Assembly (NCBI GenBank): GCA_029978705.1 | Contig: JAPOIY010000028.1 | Coordinates: 1 to 33,521, forward strand | From: Actinomycetota bacterium | GTDB taxonomy: Bacteria; Actinomycetota; Actinomycetes; S36-B12; GCA-2699445 | Reading direction: 5' to 3' | DNA length: 33,521 nucleotides | Part shown: positions 1 to 6,752 of the stretch, piece by piece | Position numbering within the stretch: the stretch's first letter is position 1 | Layout: every line of letters starts with the position of its first letter | Made by a program: the position numbers and the translations under genes | Notes under the pieces: model-generated | What the model saw: only the letters and a program-made list of their open reading frames with translations | Told to the model about the DNA's origin: nothing | The model's database searches: none

Positions 1-24
1 CACGTGCCCCGCACGGGGCAGGTG
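1..24. terminator. GC-rich hairpin, possible terminator
   Basis: Two 11-nt arms (1-11 and 14-24) pair with a single mismatch around a 2-nt centre. The hairpin sits just past the stop codon of the minus-strand gene that ends at 30. There is no T-tract, so termination here is an inference. It could equally serve a gene outside the left edge. Confidence 0.3.
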
Positions 25-29
25 TGCGG

Positions 30-572
30 TCAGGGTTTCGGGGTCAGGCGGAACAGGCGCGGCGGCAGGTCGCCGCGGCGCTCCAGGTACAACGCGTACC
101 CGGGGTAGACGCGCACCAGGCGCTCGAAGGTCGTGTCCCAGTCGTCGCCCTCGATGAGTTCCGCGTGTACCGGGAGGGTGACACCGGCCACCTCAACGGC
201 CGCATCCGGGTGCGCCAGCAGATTGGCGGTCCACGCGGGGTGTTTGGGCTGGCCGAAGTTGGTGCCCACCACGATGAAGTCGCGGCCGTCCCGGGCGTAG
301 AGCAGCGGGTTGCTGCGCGGCTTGCCGGACTTGGCGCCCGTCGTGTGGATCACCATGCCGGGCAACCCGTAGAGGGACTTCATCAACGCGCCGTCGCGCA
401 CGCGGCTCAGCGCAGGGTCGATCTTGGGGCCGAGCCGGCGGTACCAGCTGATGAACCAGGGCTGCGGACCGATGCGCAGGAGCAGCGACTGGAACAGGCC
501 GCCCCCCGGGCGTGCGTCGAACTCGTCGATCCGCGCGAGCTTCTGTGCGTTCGTCAGGGAGGTGTCGGGCAT
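30..572 (-). CDS. Ddn-like (DUF385) F420-dependent nitroreductase-family protein
   Basis: A 180-residue protein of the deazaflavin-dependent nitroreductase family (DUF385, related to mycobacterial Ddn). What is seen: the family block MVIHTTGAKSGKPRSNPLLY (about residues 73-92), then a strand reading DFIVVGTNFGQPKHPAWTANL (split-barrel core) and HPDAAVEV after it. Members bind F420H2 and reduce varied substrates such as quinones and nitro compounds; the substrate here cannot be told. The length fits the family. The ATG start overlaps the end of the upstream CrtO-like gene by 19 bp and has no clear Shine-Dalgarno sequence, so translation is probably coupled. This looks like the last gene of a pfp, CrtO-like, DUF385 transcription unit. 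Confidence 0.85.
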   Translation of the reverse strand: MPDTSLTNAQKLARIDEFDARPGGGLFQSLLLRIGPQPWFISWYRRLGPKIDPALSRVRDGALMKSLYGLPGMVIHTTGAKSGKPRSNPLLYARDGRDFIVVGTNFGQPKHPAWTANLLAHPDAAVEVAGVTLPVHAELIEGDDWDTTFERLVRVYPGYALYLERRGDLPPRLFRLTPKP

Positions 573-1039
573 GCCGTGAGACTAGCGACCGACTCGAGGA
601 GCCGTAACCGGTTGTAGCGCACGATCATGATGGCGATGCCGTTCACGACGACGGTGATCACGGCAAACCCCAGGACGATCCACCAGTCGGCGAACACGGC
701 GATCGGCACCACTCCCAGGTTGGCCAGCCAGTGCACCCATTCCGCGCGCCGGGTCTCCTCGATGTAACGCTGGACGGCAGCCGGGTCGTCGAGCCGCGGC
801 AGGAGGGACTTGGACTGCCCGCCGGCCCACTGGCCGCCGTCCGGGAAGCGGCGTTTCCACCACCTCACGCCCACCCGCTCCCACCCGCTCCGGGTGTCGA
901 ACCGCGTGAGGCGCAGCGGCCCCCGGTCTCGGTCCAGCCAGGCCCGCGGCCAGTGCGGTGCCGTCATCCCGATACCGACGGAGACGCCCGCCACGCAGGC
1001 GATGCCGCCCCCGATCTGCCACACCTGGGACCGGATCAT
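554..1039 (-). CDS. CrtO-like glycosyl-4,4'-diaponeurosporenoate acyltransferase family membrane protein
   Basis: A 161-residue membrane protein. Its pattern matches the staphyloxanthin acyltransferase CrtO: WWKRRFPDGG (60-69), a Lys/Ser-rich turn, IEETRRAEWVHW (93-104) and a terminal RYNRLRL (141-147) after the last membrane helix. Hydrophobic segments are at about residues 6-26, 107-118 and 120-140. In Staphylococcus, CrtO acylates a glycosylated carotenoid acid; the substrate of actinobacterial relatives is unknown. The reading frame stays open upstream to 1144, but that part lies inside pfp. The ATG at 1039, 10 nt after the pfp stop, gives the natural N-terminal helix. No carotenoid gene is nearby, so acylation of another glycolipid is possible. 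Family assignment is fairly sure; function is not. Confidence 0.72.
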   Translation of the reverse strand: MIRSQVWQIGGGIACVAGVSVGIGMTAPHWPRAWLDRDRGPLRLTRFDTRSGWERVGVRWWKRRFPDGGQWAGGQSKSLLPRLDDPAAVQRYIEETRRAEWVHWLANLGVVPIAVFADWWIVLGFAVITVVVNGIAIMIVRYNRLRLLESVASLTACPTPP

Positions 1040-1049
1040 CGCCGCGCCG

Positions 1050-2276
1050 TCAGTGACCGGTGGCGACCTTCTTGCCCTTCGGCTGTCCGATCTCCGCCAA
1101 CATGCGCGTGAAGTCGGGGGTGTCGATGTCGAAGGGACGCGCACCCTTGATCCGGGGGAACTCGATGACCCGCAGTTCGTCCTTGCGCTCGAGGTCCTGA
1201 CCGGTGACCCCGCTTTCCCCCCGCAGTGCGGCGTCGACGGCCAGGTCGGTGCACTGCTTGATGAGGGCGAGGTCGGCCGGATTGGCGGCGGCTGAGCGGG
1301 CGAAGTACCCGGACTTCCAGACCTGGGTCTTCTCCGCGTCGATCATCCCGGAGAACCGGGAGCCGAACCACTGGCCCGGGTTGATCTTGTCGAGCTTCAC
1401 GTGTCCGAAGGCGTCGCGGGGCACCTCCTGTCCGGCGGCCTCCAACTCGGCGACGATGCTGTCGACCCCGGCTCCCTCCGACAGGAAGATATTGACGTTG
1501 CCGACTTCGTCCATGACCCCTTTCAGGCGCGTGGCCTCGGCGGCCAGGTCGATCTCCATCTCCGGCACGTACACGGCATGCACGTCCCACGCCCGCTCCG
1601 ACAGACCGATCTCGGGTACCCACGTCTGGTCGGCCAGCCACTTGCGGTACTCCAGCGCCGTCTGCGCGGTCAGCCAGCCGCAATTGCGGCCCATCACCTC
1701 GTGAATGACCAGAGCGCGCGGATTGGCGGAGTGCTCCGCGACGATGTCGCGGGCGAACAGGGCACCCATCTCGGCCGCGGTCCAGGCTCCCAGCGTCTGC
1801 TTGATGGGCACCACGTCGTTGTCGATGGTCTTGGGCAGCCCCACCACCGTCAGTTCGTAGTCGTTCTCGTGCAGGTAGGCGGCGAGGTCAGCTGCTGTGG
1901 TGTTGGTGTCGTCACCGCCGATGGTGTGCAGCACGTCCACCCCGTCCCGGGTGAGCTGGTCGGCCGCCTCCTTGAGTGGGTCCTGACCCTCCTGGACCAG
2001 ACCACGCGAGACACAGTCGGCGACGTTGGTCAGTTTCACGCGGCTGTTGCCGATCGGGCTGCCCCCGAAGCGGTCGAGGACCGCCGCGTGGTCGCGGACC
2101 GCCTGCGTGACGGGAATCGAGTTGCCCAACAGCAGGCCGTGGTAGCCGTTGCGGTAGGCGATGATCTCGATGCTCGGATCGACCTCCGTGTAGCGCTGGA
2201 TGAGGCCTCCGACGGCGGCGGACAGGCAGGGGGCGAGGCCCCCGGCGGTGAGCAGGGCGACTTTGCGAACGGTCAT
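1050..2276 (-). CDS. pfp: Pyrophosphate-dependent 6-phosphofructokinase
   Basis: Interconverts fructose 6-phosphate and fructose 1,6-bisphosphate in the cytosol, using PPi rather than ATP. The 408-residue chain has the N-terminal loop LLTAGGLAPC (8-17), TIGGDDTNTTA (118-128), PKTIDNDV (148-155) and MGRNCGW (195-201). The GGDD sequence, where ATP enzymes have GGDG, and the Lys of PKTID are the known markers of PPi use. The length agrees with the actinobacterial group. The ATG has no Shine-Dalgarno sequence. A TAAGGT element lies 6 nt before it, which suggests a leaderless mRNA. The CrtO-like and DUF385 genes follow closely on the same strand. Confidence 0.93.
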   Translation of the reverse strand: MTVRKVALLTAGGLAPCLSAAVGGLIQRYTEVDPSIEIIAYRNGYHGLLLGNSIPVTQAVRDHAAVLDRFGGSPIGNSRVKLTNVADCVSRGLVQEGQDPLKEAADQLTRDGVDVLHTIGGDDTNTTAADLAAYLHENDYELTVVGLPKTIDNDVVPIKQTLGAWTAAEMGALFARDIVAEHSANPRALVIHEVMGRNCGWLTAQTALEYRKWLADQTWVPEIGLSERAWDVHAVYVPEMEIDLAAEATRLKGVMDEVGNVNIFLSEGAGVDSIVAELEAAGQEVPRDAFGHVKLDKINPGQWFGSRFSGMIDAEKTQVWKSGYFARSAAANPADLALIKQCTDLAVDAALRGESGVTGQDLERKDELRVIEFPRIKGARPFDIDTPDFTRMLAEIGQPKGKKVATGH

Positions 2277-2282
2277 GCCCCG

Positions 2283-2288
2283 ACCTTA
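2283..2288 (-). promoter_or_regulatory. Candidate -10 element of a leaderless pfp transcript
   Basis: TAAGGT on the minus strand fits the actinobacterial TANNNT consensus. It ends 6 nt before the pfp ATG, which places +1 at or next to the start codon. GTGAGT lies 17 bp upstream as a weak -35. Inferred from sequence alone. Confidence 0.45.
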
Positions 2289-2327
2289 GCCAGTGAGCGC
2301 CGCGCACTCACCCCGGCAACGGCAGTG

Positions 2328-2414
2328 CGGTGGGTCAGGGATTCGAACCCTGGGGGGCTGTTACACCCCACTCGTTTTCAAGACGAGATCCTTAGGCCGC
2401 TCGGACAACCCACC
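2328..2414 (-). tRNA. tRNA-Ser (anticodon UGA)
   Basis: An 87-nt cloverleaf. The acceptor stem GGTGGGT (2408-2414) pairs with ACCCACC (2329-2335), with discriminator G at 2328. The anticodon arm CTCGT-CTTGAAA-ACGAG carries TGA. The long serine-type variable arm is GC-rich. The T arm contains GGTTCGAATCC. The 3' CCA is not encoded. The tRNA reads UCA and related serine codons. It lies between the GerMN lipoprotein gene and pfp on the same strand. Confidence 0.96.
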
Positions 2415-2425
2415 TGTCAGCGACA

Positions 2426-2431
2426 AGTGTA
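2426..2431 (-). promoter_or_regulatory. Candidate -10 element of the tRNA-Ser gene
   Basis: TACACT on the minus strand (TANNNT) lies 11 nt before the mature tRNA 5' end, giving a leader of about 5 nt. It is in the short gap after the stop codon of the lipoprotein gene. The -35 is not obvious. Confidence 0.4.
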
Positions 2432-2437
2432 GGAGGC

Positions 2438-3022
2438 TCAACTCTCGATCAGGGGCGCGAAGTCGGCGGCCGTGACGGGTTCGCTGGTGAGGCGCCCGCT
2501 GGGTAGCGGTACACCGACCGGCGTGCCCTCCTCGTCCACGAACACGATGCTCGACCCGGGGCTGTCCGACAGGGTGAGCACCACCTGCCCCAGCACCAGG
2601 AGCTGCTCCTGGCTGGGCAGCCGGCTGAAGGCCGTGTTCAGCGCCACGGCGCTCTGTTCGGGCTGGACCGCGACCGGGATGCCCTGCGACTCCGCGGTCG
2701 CCACCAGCGGCTGGTCGGGGAGTACCGGAGTCAACGCGGTCCGCATGCCCTGGGCCGCCTCGGAGGCGGTGGGGCCGGCCTCCAGGGACCGGATCTTGTC
2801 CTCGTCGGTGGGGGGCGACTCGGTCGTGCGGTTCACCGGCACCAGATGGTCGTCGACGACGAACCAGAGCGCCTCGATGACGCCGGCGCGGTTGCCCTTC
2901 TCCGCAGGAGCCGCCTCCTGGTCGGCGCCGACCGGCAACGCGCGGGGGGCGCTCTCCGGGCCGACCCCGCAGGCCGTGAGCAGGACCGCGAGAGCGGCGA
3001 GGAGCAGAAGGGCCGGTCTCAT
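2438..3022 (-). CDS. GerMN-domain lipoprotein
   Basis: A 194-residue lipoprotein. It has a short hydrophobic signal ending in the lipobox LTAC (15-18; lipidated Cys18), a low-complexity linker rich in Ala and Glu to about residue 44, and then one GerMN-type domain to the end. The domain contains VIEALWFVVDDHLVPVNR, the Asp/Glu-rich stretch TDEDKIRSLEAGPTASE, and ALNTAFSRLPSQEQLLVLGQ. LpqB of actinobacteria has GerMN followed by a beta-propeller; the propeller is absent here. The ATG overlaps the stop codon of the kinase gene (ATGA), so the two are translationally coupled. This suggests that the lipoprotein modulates, or is sensed by, the kinase at the outer face of the membrane. Confidence 0.8.
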   Translation of the reverse strand: MRPALLLLAALAVLLTACGVGPESAPRALPVGADQEAAPAEKGNRAGVIEALWFVVDDHLVPVNRTTESPPTDEDKIRSLEAGPTASEAAQGMRTALTPVLPDQPLVATAESQGIPVAVQPEQSAVALNTAFSRLPSQEQLLVLGQVVLTLSDSPGSSIVFVDEEGTPVGVPLPSGRLTSEPVTAADFAPLIES

Positions 3023-4374
3023 AGCCGCCCCCGGTCGGGGATGTCCACGATGAAGCGCGCCCCGCCCTGGTCGGACTTGGCCACCTCGACGTTGCCACCG
3101 AGCAGTCGCACCTGTTCCCGCACGATGGCCAGCCCGAGGCCCGCCCCGTCCGGAGAGGTCGACTCACCGCGGGCAAACGGCTCGAAGATCTGGCCGGCGA
3201 GGTCCGGGGGGATTCCCGGGCCGGCGTCGTCCACGGTGAGGCGCAGCCCGGTGTCGGTCTGCTCCACCACAAGGTCGGTCAGTCCCTCCCCGTGGCGCTG
3301 CGCGTTGTCGATGAGGTTGCCCACGACGCGTTCGAAACGGCGCGGGTCGGTCAGCAGCCTCACCTCGTCCCCTCGCCGGACTTCGGGGTCCAGCCCCCGA
3401 CCCGACAGCAACTCGTCGATGAGCAAGCCGATGTCGATCTGCTCGACCTGCACCAGCTGGTCCCCACCGATCCGCGAGATCTCCAGGAGGTCCAGCACGG
3501 TGGCGCTGAAGCGGCGGACCTGGCGGTTGAGCGCCTCGACCAGGGTCGCCTCCCGCTTGGGGAGGCGGTCGAGTCGGCTCTCCAGCAGGTCGGCGGTGCC
3601 CATGATGCCCGTCAGCGGGGACCGCAACTCGTGGGAGACGTTGGCCGAGAACCGCCGCTCCCGCTCGAGCCGGTCCTCGACCGCATCGGCCATGTCGTTG
3701 AAGGCCACCGAGATCGCCGCCATATCGGGGTCGTCGGGCACGGCCACCCGGGCCTTCAGGTCGCCGGCGGTGATGTGGCGGGCCCCGTCGGCGAGGTCGG
3801 TCAGCGGGCTGACGAGGCGTTTGCCGGCGGCCCGTCCGACCCCCCCTCCCACCACGAAGGCGGCGATCGAGGCCGCCACGAGGACCCACCCCAGGATCGC
3901 CAGGGCGGAGTTCAGTTCCTTGAACGAGAAGACCTCGATGAACACCCCGCCGGTCACCGGCACGCGAACCGCGAGGTACGTCTCGCCGTTGGAGGCGCTG
4001 AACCGTTGCAGGGCGCCGGCGCCCCCGGGCATCTCCACCAGTTCCGGCGGCAGTTCCCGCGGCGACACGGTGACGTTGGAGGAGTACCAGACGCCCTCCA
4101 CCTGCAGGAGTTTCTGGGAGTCCTCGGTCTCGGGCAGCGCCTCCAGGGCCTTGCCCGGCCGCTGGCCGCGGGCGAGGTCGGCGTCCAGGATGCGCGCGTC
4201 GATGAGGGCGCGGTTGAGAGCGGCGTCCTCGCGCTGCTGCACGAGGTAGAGCCGAGCGCCGAAGTACGTAGCACCGGACACGACGAGAGCGACCACCATG
4301 GAGATGAACGCGAACGCCACGGCGACACGGTTGGCGAGGCCGGCCCGACGGCCGAACCACTTGCGCCGGCTCAC
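3019..4374 (-). CDS. Two-component sensor histidine kinase
   Basis: A 451-residue membrane histidine kinase. Segments in order: cytoplasmic N-terminus; membrane helix 1 (about 16-40); extracytoplasmic domain (about 41-155); helix 2 (157-178); HAMP (about 179-235); dimerisation/phosphoacceptor box SHELRSPL with His248; N box GNLIDNAQRHG (352-362); G1 DAGPGIPP (383-390); and G2 GAGLGLA (410-416). The frame is open upstream to 4659, but that part overlaps the response-regulator gene. The GTG overlapping the regulator's TGA (GTGA) is chosen because it gives a normal N-terminus. The stop overlaps the lipoprotein start. The layout recalls MtrB, but I see no reason to assign that name. Confidence 0.92.
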   Translation of the reverse strand: MSRRKWFGRRAGLANRVAVAFAFISMVVALVVSGATYFGARLYLVQQREDAALNRALIDARILDADLARGQRPGKALEALPETEDSQKLLQVEGVWYSSNVTVSPRELPPELVEMPGGAGALQRFSASNGETYLAVRVPVTGGVFIEVFSFKELNSALAILGWVLVAASIAAFVVGGGVGRAAGKRLVSPLTDLADGARHITAGDLKARVAVPDDPDMAAISVAFNDMADAVEDRLERERRFSANVSHELRSPLTGIMGTADLLESRLDRLPKREATLVEALNRQVRRFSATVLDLLEISRIGGDQLVQVEQIDIGLLIDELLSGRGLDPEVRRGDEVRLLTDPRRFERVVGNLIDNAQRHGEGLTDLVVEQTDTGLRLTVDDAGPGIPPDLAGQIFEPFARGESTSPDGAGLGLAIVREQVRLLGGNVEVAKSDQGGARFIVDIPDRGRL

Positions 4375-5057
4375 GGCTTGAGGCGGTATCCGAATCCGCG
4401 GACCGTGACCAGGTGCATCGGCTCGGCTGCGTCGACCTCGAGTTTCGACCGGAGCCGGTAGATGAGGTTGTCCACGACCCGACCGTCGCCGGCGTTTCCG
4501 TAGCCCCACACGCGGCGCAGGAGATCGTCGCGGGACAGGATCCGACCACCGGCGAGGATGAGTTCCTGCAGCACCTTGAACTCGGTGCGGGACAGGGCCA
4601 GCGGCTCGCCGTCCTTGAACGCCTCGGCGGTCTCGGGCCGGATCACGATAGGACCGCACGCGATGATGTCCTGCTGGGGTTCCCCCGCCTCGCTGGCGTT
4701 GCGCCGCAGTTGGGCCCGGATGCGGGCACCGAGCTCCTTCGGCACGAAGGGTTTGGTCACGTAGTCGTCGGCTCCGGCCTCCAGCCCGGCGACGACGTCA
4801 TGGCTGTCCGCCTGAGCGGTGACCACGATGATGGGCACGGAACTGGTCGCGCGCAGGGACCGCACCACGTCCAGGCCGTGGATGCCCGGAAGGCGAAGAT
4901 CGACCAGGACGACGTCGGGCGTCTCGTCCAACGACAGGCTCAGCGCCTGCTCACCGGTCTCGGCCTCGACGACGCGGTAGCCCTCGTCCTCCAAGTACGT
5001 ACTGAGGACCAGGCGGATCTCCGGCTCGTCCTCGACGACCATCACAGTCTTTCCCAC
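4371..5057 (-). CDS. OmpR/PhoB-family response regulator
   Basis: A receiver domain followed by a winged-helix DNA-binding domain, 228 residues from the chosen start. Receiver residues: the acidic pair in VVEDEP, phospho-acceptor Asp53 in VLVDLRLPG, Thr80 in VVTAQ, and Lys102 in TKPF. The effector domain (about 130-228) has the family signatures LSRTEFKVLQELI, GRILSRDDLLRRVWGY and a C-terminal VRGFGYRLKP. Two in-frame GTG starts are possible, at 5072 and 5057. The second is preferred because TCTAAT, a good -10, lies 6 nt before it and neither start has a clear Shine-Dalgarno sequence. It is the first gene of the regulator, kinase, lipoprotein operon. Confidence 0.92.
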   Translation of the reverse strand: MGKTVMVVEDEPEIRLVLSTYLEDEGYRVVEAETGEQALSLSLDETPDVVLVDLRLPGIHGLDVVRSLRATSSVPIIVVTAQADSHDVVAGLEAGADDYVTKPFVPKELGARIRAQLRRNASEAGEPQQDIIACGPIVIRPETAEAFKDGEPLALSRTEFKVLQELILAGGRILSRDDLLRRVWGYGNAGDGRVVDNLIYRLRSKLEVDAAEPMHLVTVRGFGYRLKP

Positions 5058-5063
5058 GGTGCT

Positions 5064-5069
5064 ATTAGA
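5064..5069 (-). promoter_or_regulatory. Candidate -10 element of the two-component operon
   Basis: TCTAAT (5 of 6 to TATAAT) on the minus strand, ending 6 nt before the GTG at 5057. If it is used, the transcript is leaderless and the GTG at 5072 cannot be the start. No convincing -35. Confidence 0.4.
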
Positions 5070-5159
5070 CACCGTCCGCGGCTCCGCGGGCGACGATCCT
5101 GTCGTATCCCTGCTCTGGGGAACGCGGCCGATCGGGTCGGGAGAGGGCAGAATCCCGTG

Positions 5160-6695
5160 CTAGAGCAGCGCGCCTCTCGTGCGGCGGATGTACAGCCACA
5201 TGAGGACGGCCGACAGGAGGAAGAGGGCGGCCGAGACGACCCCCATCGTGACGAAGGCCGTGGACTGGGCCTCCAGCAGGGCGGAGCCCTTGGCGATGAG
5301 CAACTGCTGGATATCGTGCCGCGGAATACCGACCGCCAGGTCATCGACGACGGCGCCGTTCCGGATCTGAGTGGCGATCAATTCCGCCTCCTGGGCGGGG
5401 AGTCCCTGGGCGCTGAGGATGTCTGTCATATCGCGCTGGAAGGCCCCGAAACTGAGGGCTCCGACGACGGCACCCCCCACTACCCGACCCACTGCCGTGG
5501 TCGCCTTGCGGACCGAGGACGCAGAGCCTGAGGCATGCGCGGGGGCGCGGTCCATGAGGGTCTCGGTGATGGGACCGACGACGAAGGCGACGGGCAGAGC
5601 ACTCACCGCGAGGGCGGCTACGGGTACCCAGATAGGCGCGTGGGGGGTCACCAGGAGGGTGGCCAGACTTGTCACAGCGCAGGCCAGGAGCGCGATCAGG
5701 GCCGATCGTGGCGGCCCCAGCCGCTGGCTCACCGGCGCGGACAGCAGACCTCCCACGACACCGAAGACCTGGACGATGATGAGCAGCAGCGCGATCTTCA
5801 CCAGTGGCTCGTTGTAGCGATACTGCAGCAGCAGGTCGGTGTAGAAGAAGAGGTTCGGCATCGAGGACACGGCCAGTGCCACGAGCAGAATTCCCATACC
5901 CCGCTGTCGGCACCACGTCAGATCGAGGGCGGGATTCGAGGTGCGCCTCCGCACGATCACGAACGCCAGAAGTGAGACAACTGCGATCCCGGCGGCGACC
6001 GCAGCGTCTCTCAGACTGGTGGCGAGGTTCGAGACGGCGAACGCGGCCCCGGCCAGGGCCAGTCCGGCGAGAGCGGGGGTGATGATCTCTCCACCGCCGT
6101 CGCCCGGCTGGTGCGGGATGAACCGAACGGTCGCCACCACGGTGATGCACCCCAGCACGATCCAGGGCACGACTCCGGCCCGCCATCCGACCCATTGCAC
6201 GACGAGGGCCGACATCGACGGCGCGATCATGAAGACCGCCGGGATGATCGCGGCGTAGCCGGCGAAGACGCGGGCCCGTTGCCGGGGCTCGGTCACGGTG
6301 GAGTTCAGGACCGACAGGGCCACGATGGCCATGGCGGCTCCTGCTGCCCCATCGAGGACGCGTCCGACGGTTACCCAGGTCAGCGTCGGGGCAAGCCCCA
6401 CCACGGCTGCACCCAGGATGTAGCCCATGACCGCAAGGACCAGCATGCGGCGCGCTCCCCACCGGTCGCCCAACGCTCCGGCGATGAACACCACGAGCAG
6501 GGATGCGGCTGCGGGGAGGAACGTCAATGCGTTGGCGCTGTCAACTGAGAACCCCAGGTCCGTCTGCATGGCCACCAGGACGAACTCGAAACTGCCCAGA
6601 GTGACGTAACTGGCAGCCAGGGCCAGGAAAGCCGTGACGACCGTGGCTGTGCGGGATGGTCCCGCCCCGCCGGAGGTCTCGGTCGACGTGGACAC
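5160..6695 (-). CDS. MFS multidrug-type exporter
   Basis: A 511-residue major facilitator superfamily protein of the drug:proton antiporter type. It has many long hydrophobic helices (about 14). Motif A is seen as GALGDRWGARRML (about 73-85) after helix 2, followed by the typical first half with GRVLDGAAGAAMAIVALSVL. The second half has a hydrophilic loop of about 50 residues before the C-terminal helix. Substrates cannot be predicted; export of a toxic small molecule is the family role. The start is GTG with no Shine-Dalgarno sequence and a TAGAGT element 6 nt upstream. A gap of about 100 bp separates it from the two-component operon downstream, and it may be its own unit. Confidence 0.88.
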   Translation of the reverse strand: MSTSTETSGGAGPSRTATVVTAFLALAASYVTLGSFEFVLVAMQTDLGFSVDSANALTFLPAAASLLVVFIAGALGDRWGARRMLVLAVMGYILGAAVVGLAPTLTWVTVGRVLDGAAGAAMAIVALSVLNSTVTEPRQRARVFAGYAAIIPAVFMIAPSMSALVVQWVGWRAGVVPWIVLGCITVVATVRFIPHQPGDGGGEIITPALAGLALAGAAFAVSNLATSLRDAAVAAGIAVVSLLAFVIVRRRTSNPALDLTWCRQRGMGILLVALAVSSMPNLFFYTDLLLQYRYNEPLVKIALLLIIVQVFGVVGGLLSAPVSQRLGPPRSALIALLACAVTSLATLLVTPHAPIWVPVAALAVSALPVAFVVGPITETLMDRAPAHASGSASSVRKATTAVGRVVGGAVVGALSFGAFQRDMTDILSAQGLPAQEAELIATQIRNGAVVDDLAVGIPRHDIQQLLIAKGSALLEAQSTAFVTMGVVSAALFLLSAVLMWLYIRRTRGALL

Positions 6696-6701
6696 GTGAG
6701 A

Positions 6702-6707
6702 ACTCTA
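6702..6707 (-). promoter_or_regulatory. Candidate -10 element of a leaderless MFS transcript
   Basis: TAGAGT (TANNNT) on the minus strand ends 6 nt before the GTG of the MFS gene, so transcription would begin at the start codon. The expected -35 position holds no recognisable hexamer. Confidence 0.42.
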
Positions 6708-6752
6708 GGCGGCTGACGCGCGTCCTGCAGGCCGGGTCGGCCGCTGCGCGGG

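Noticed and set aside
2328-2414. tRNA gene as an integration site of a genomic island
   Set aside because: No integrase and no direct repeat of the tRNA 3' end was noticed nearby, and neighbouring genes look native in composition.
4375-4659. Longer N-terminus for the histidine kinase
   Set aside because: It would lie inside the DNA-binding domain of the response regulator and is Arg-rich. The GTGA overlap gives a normal N-terminus.
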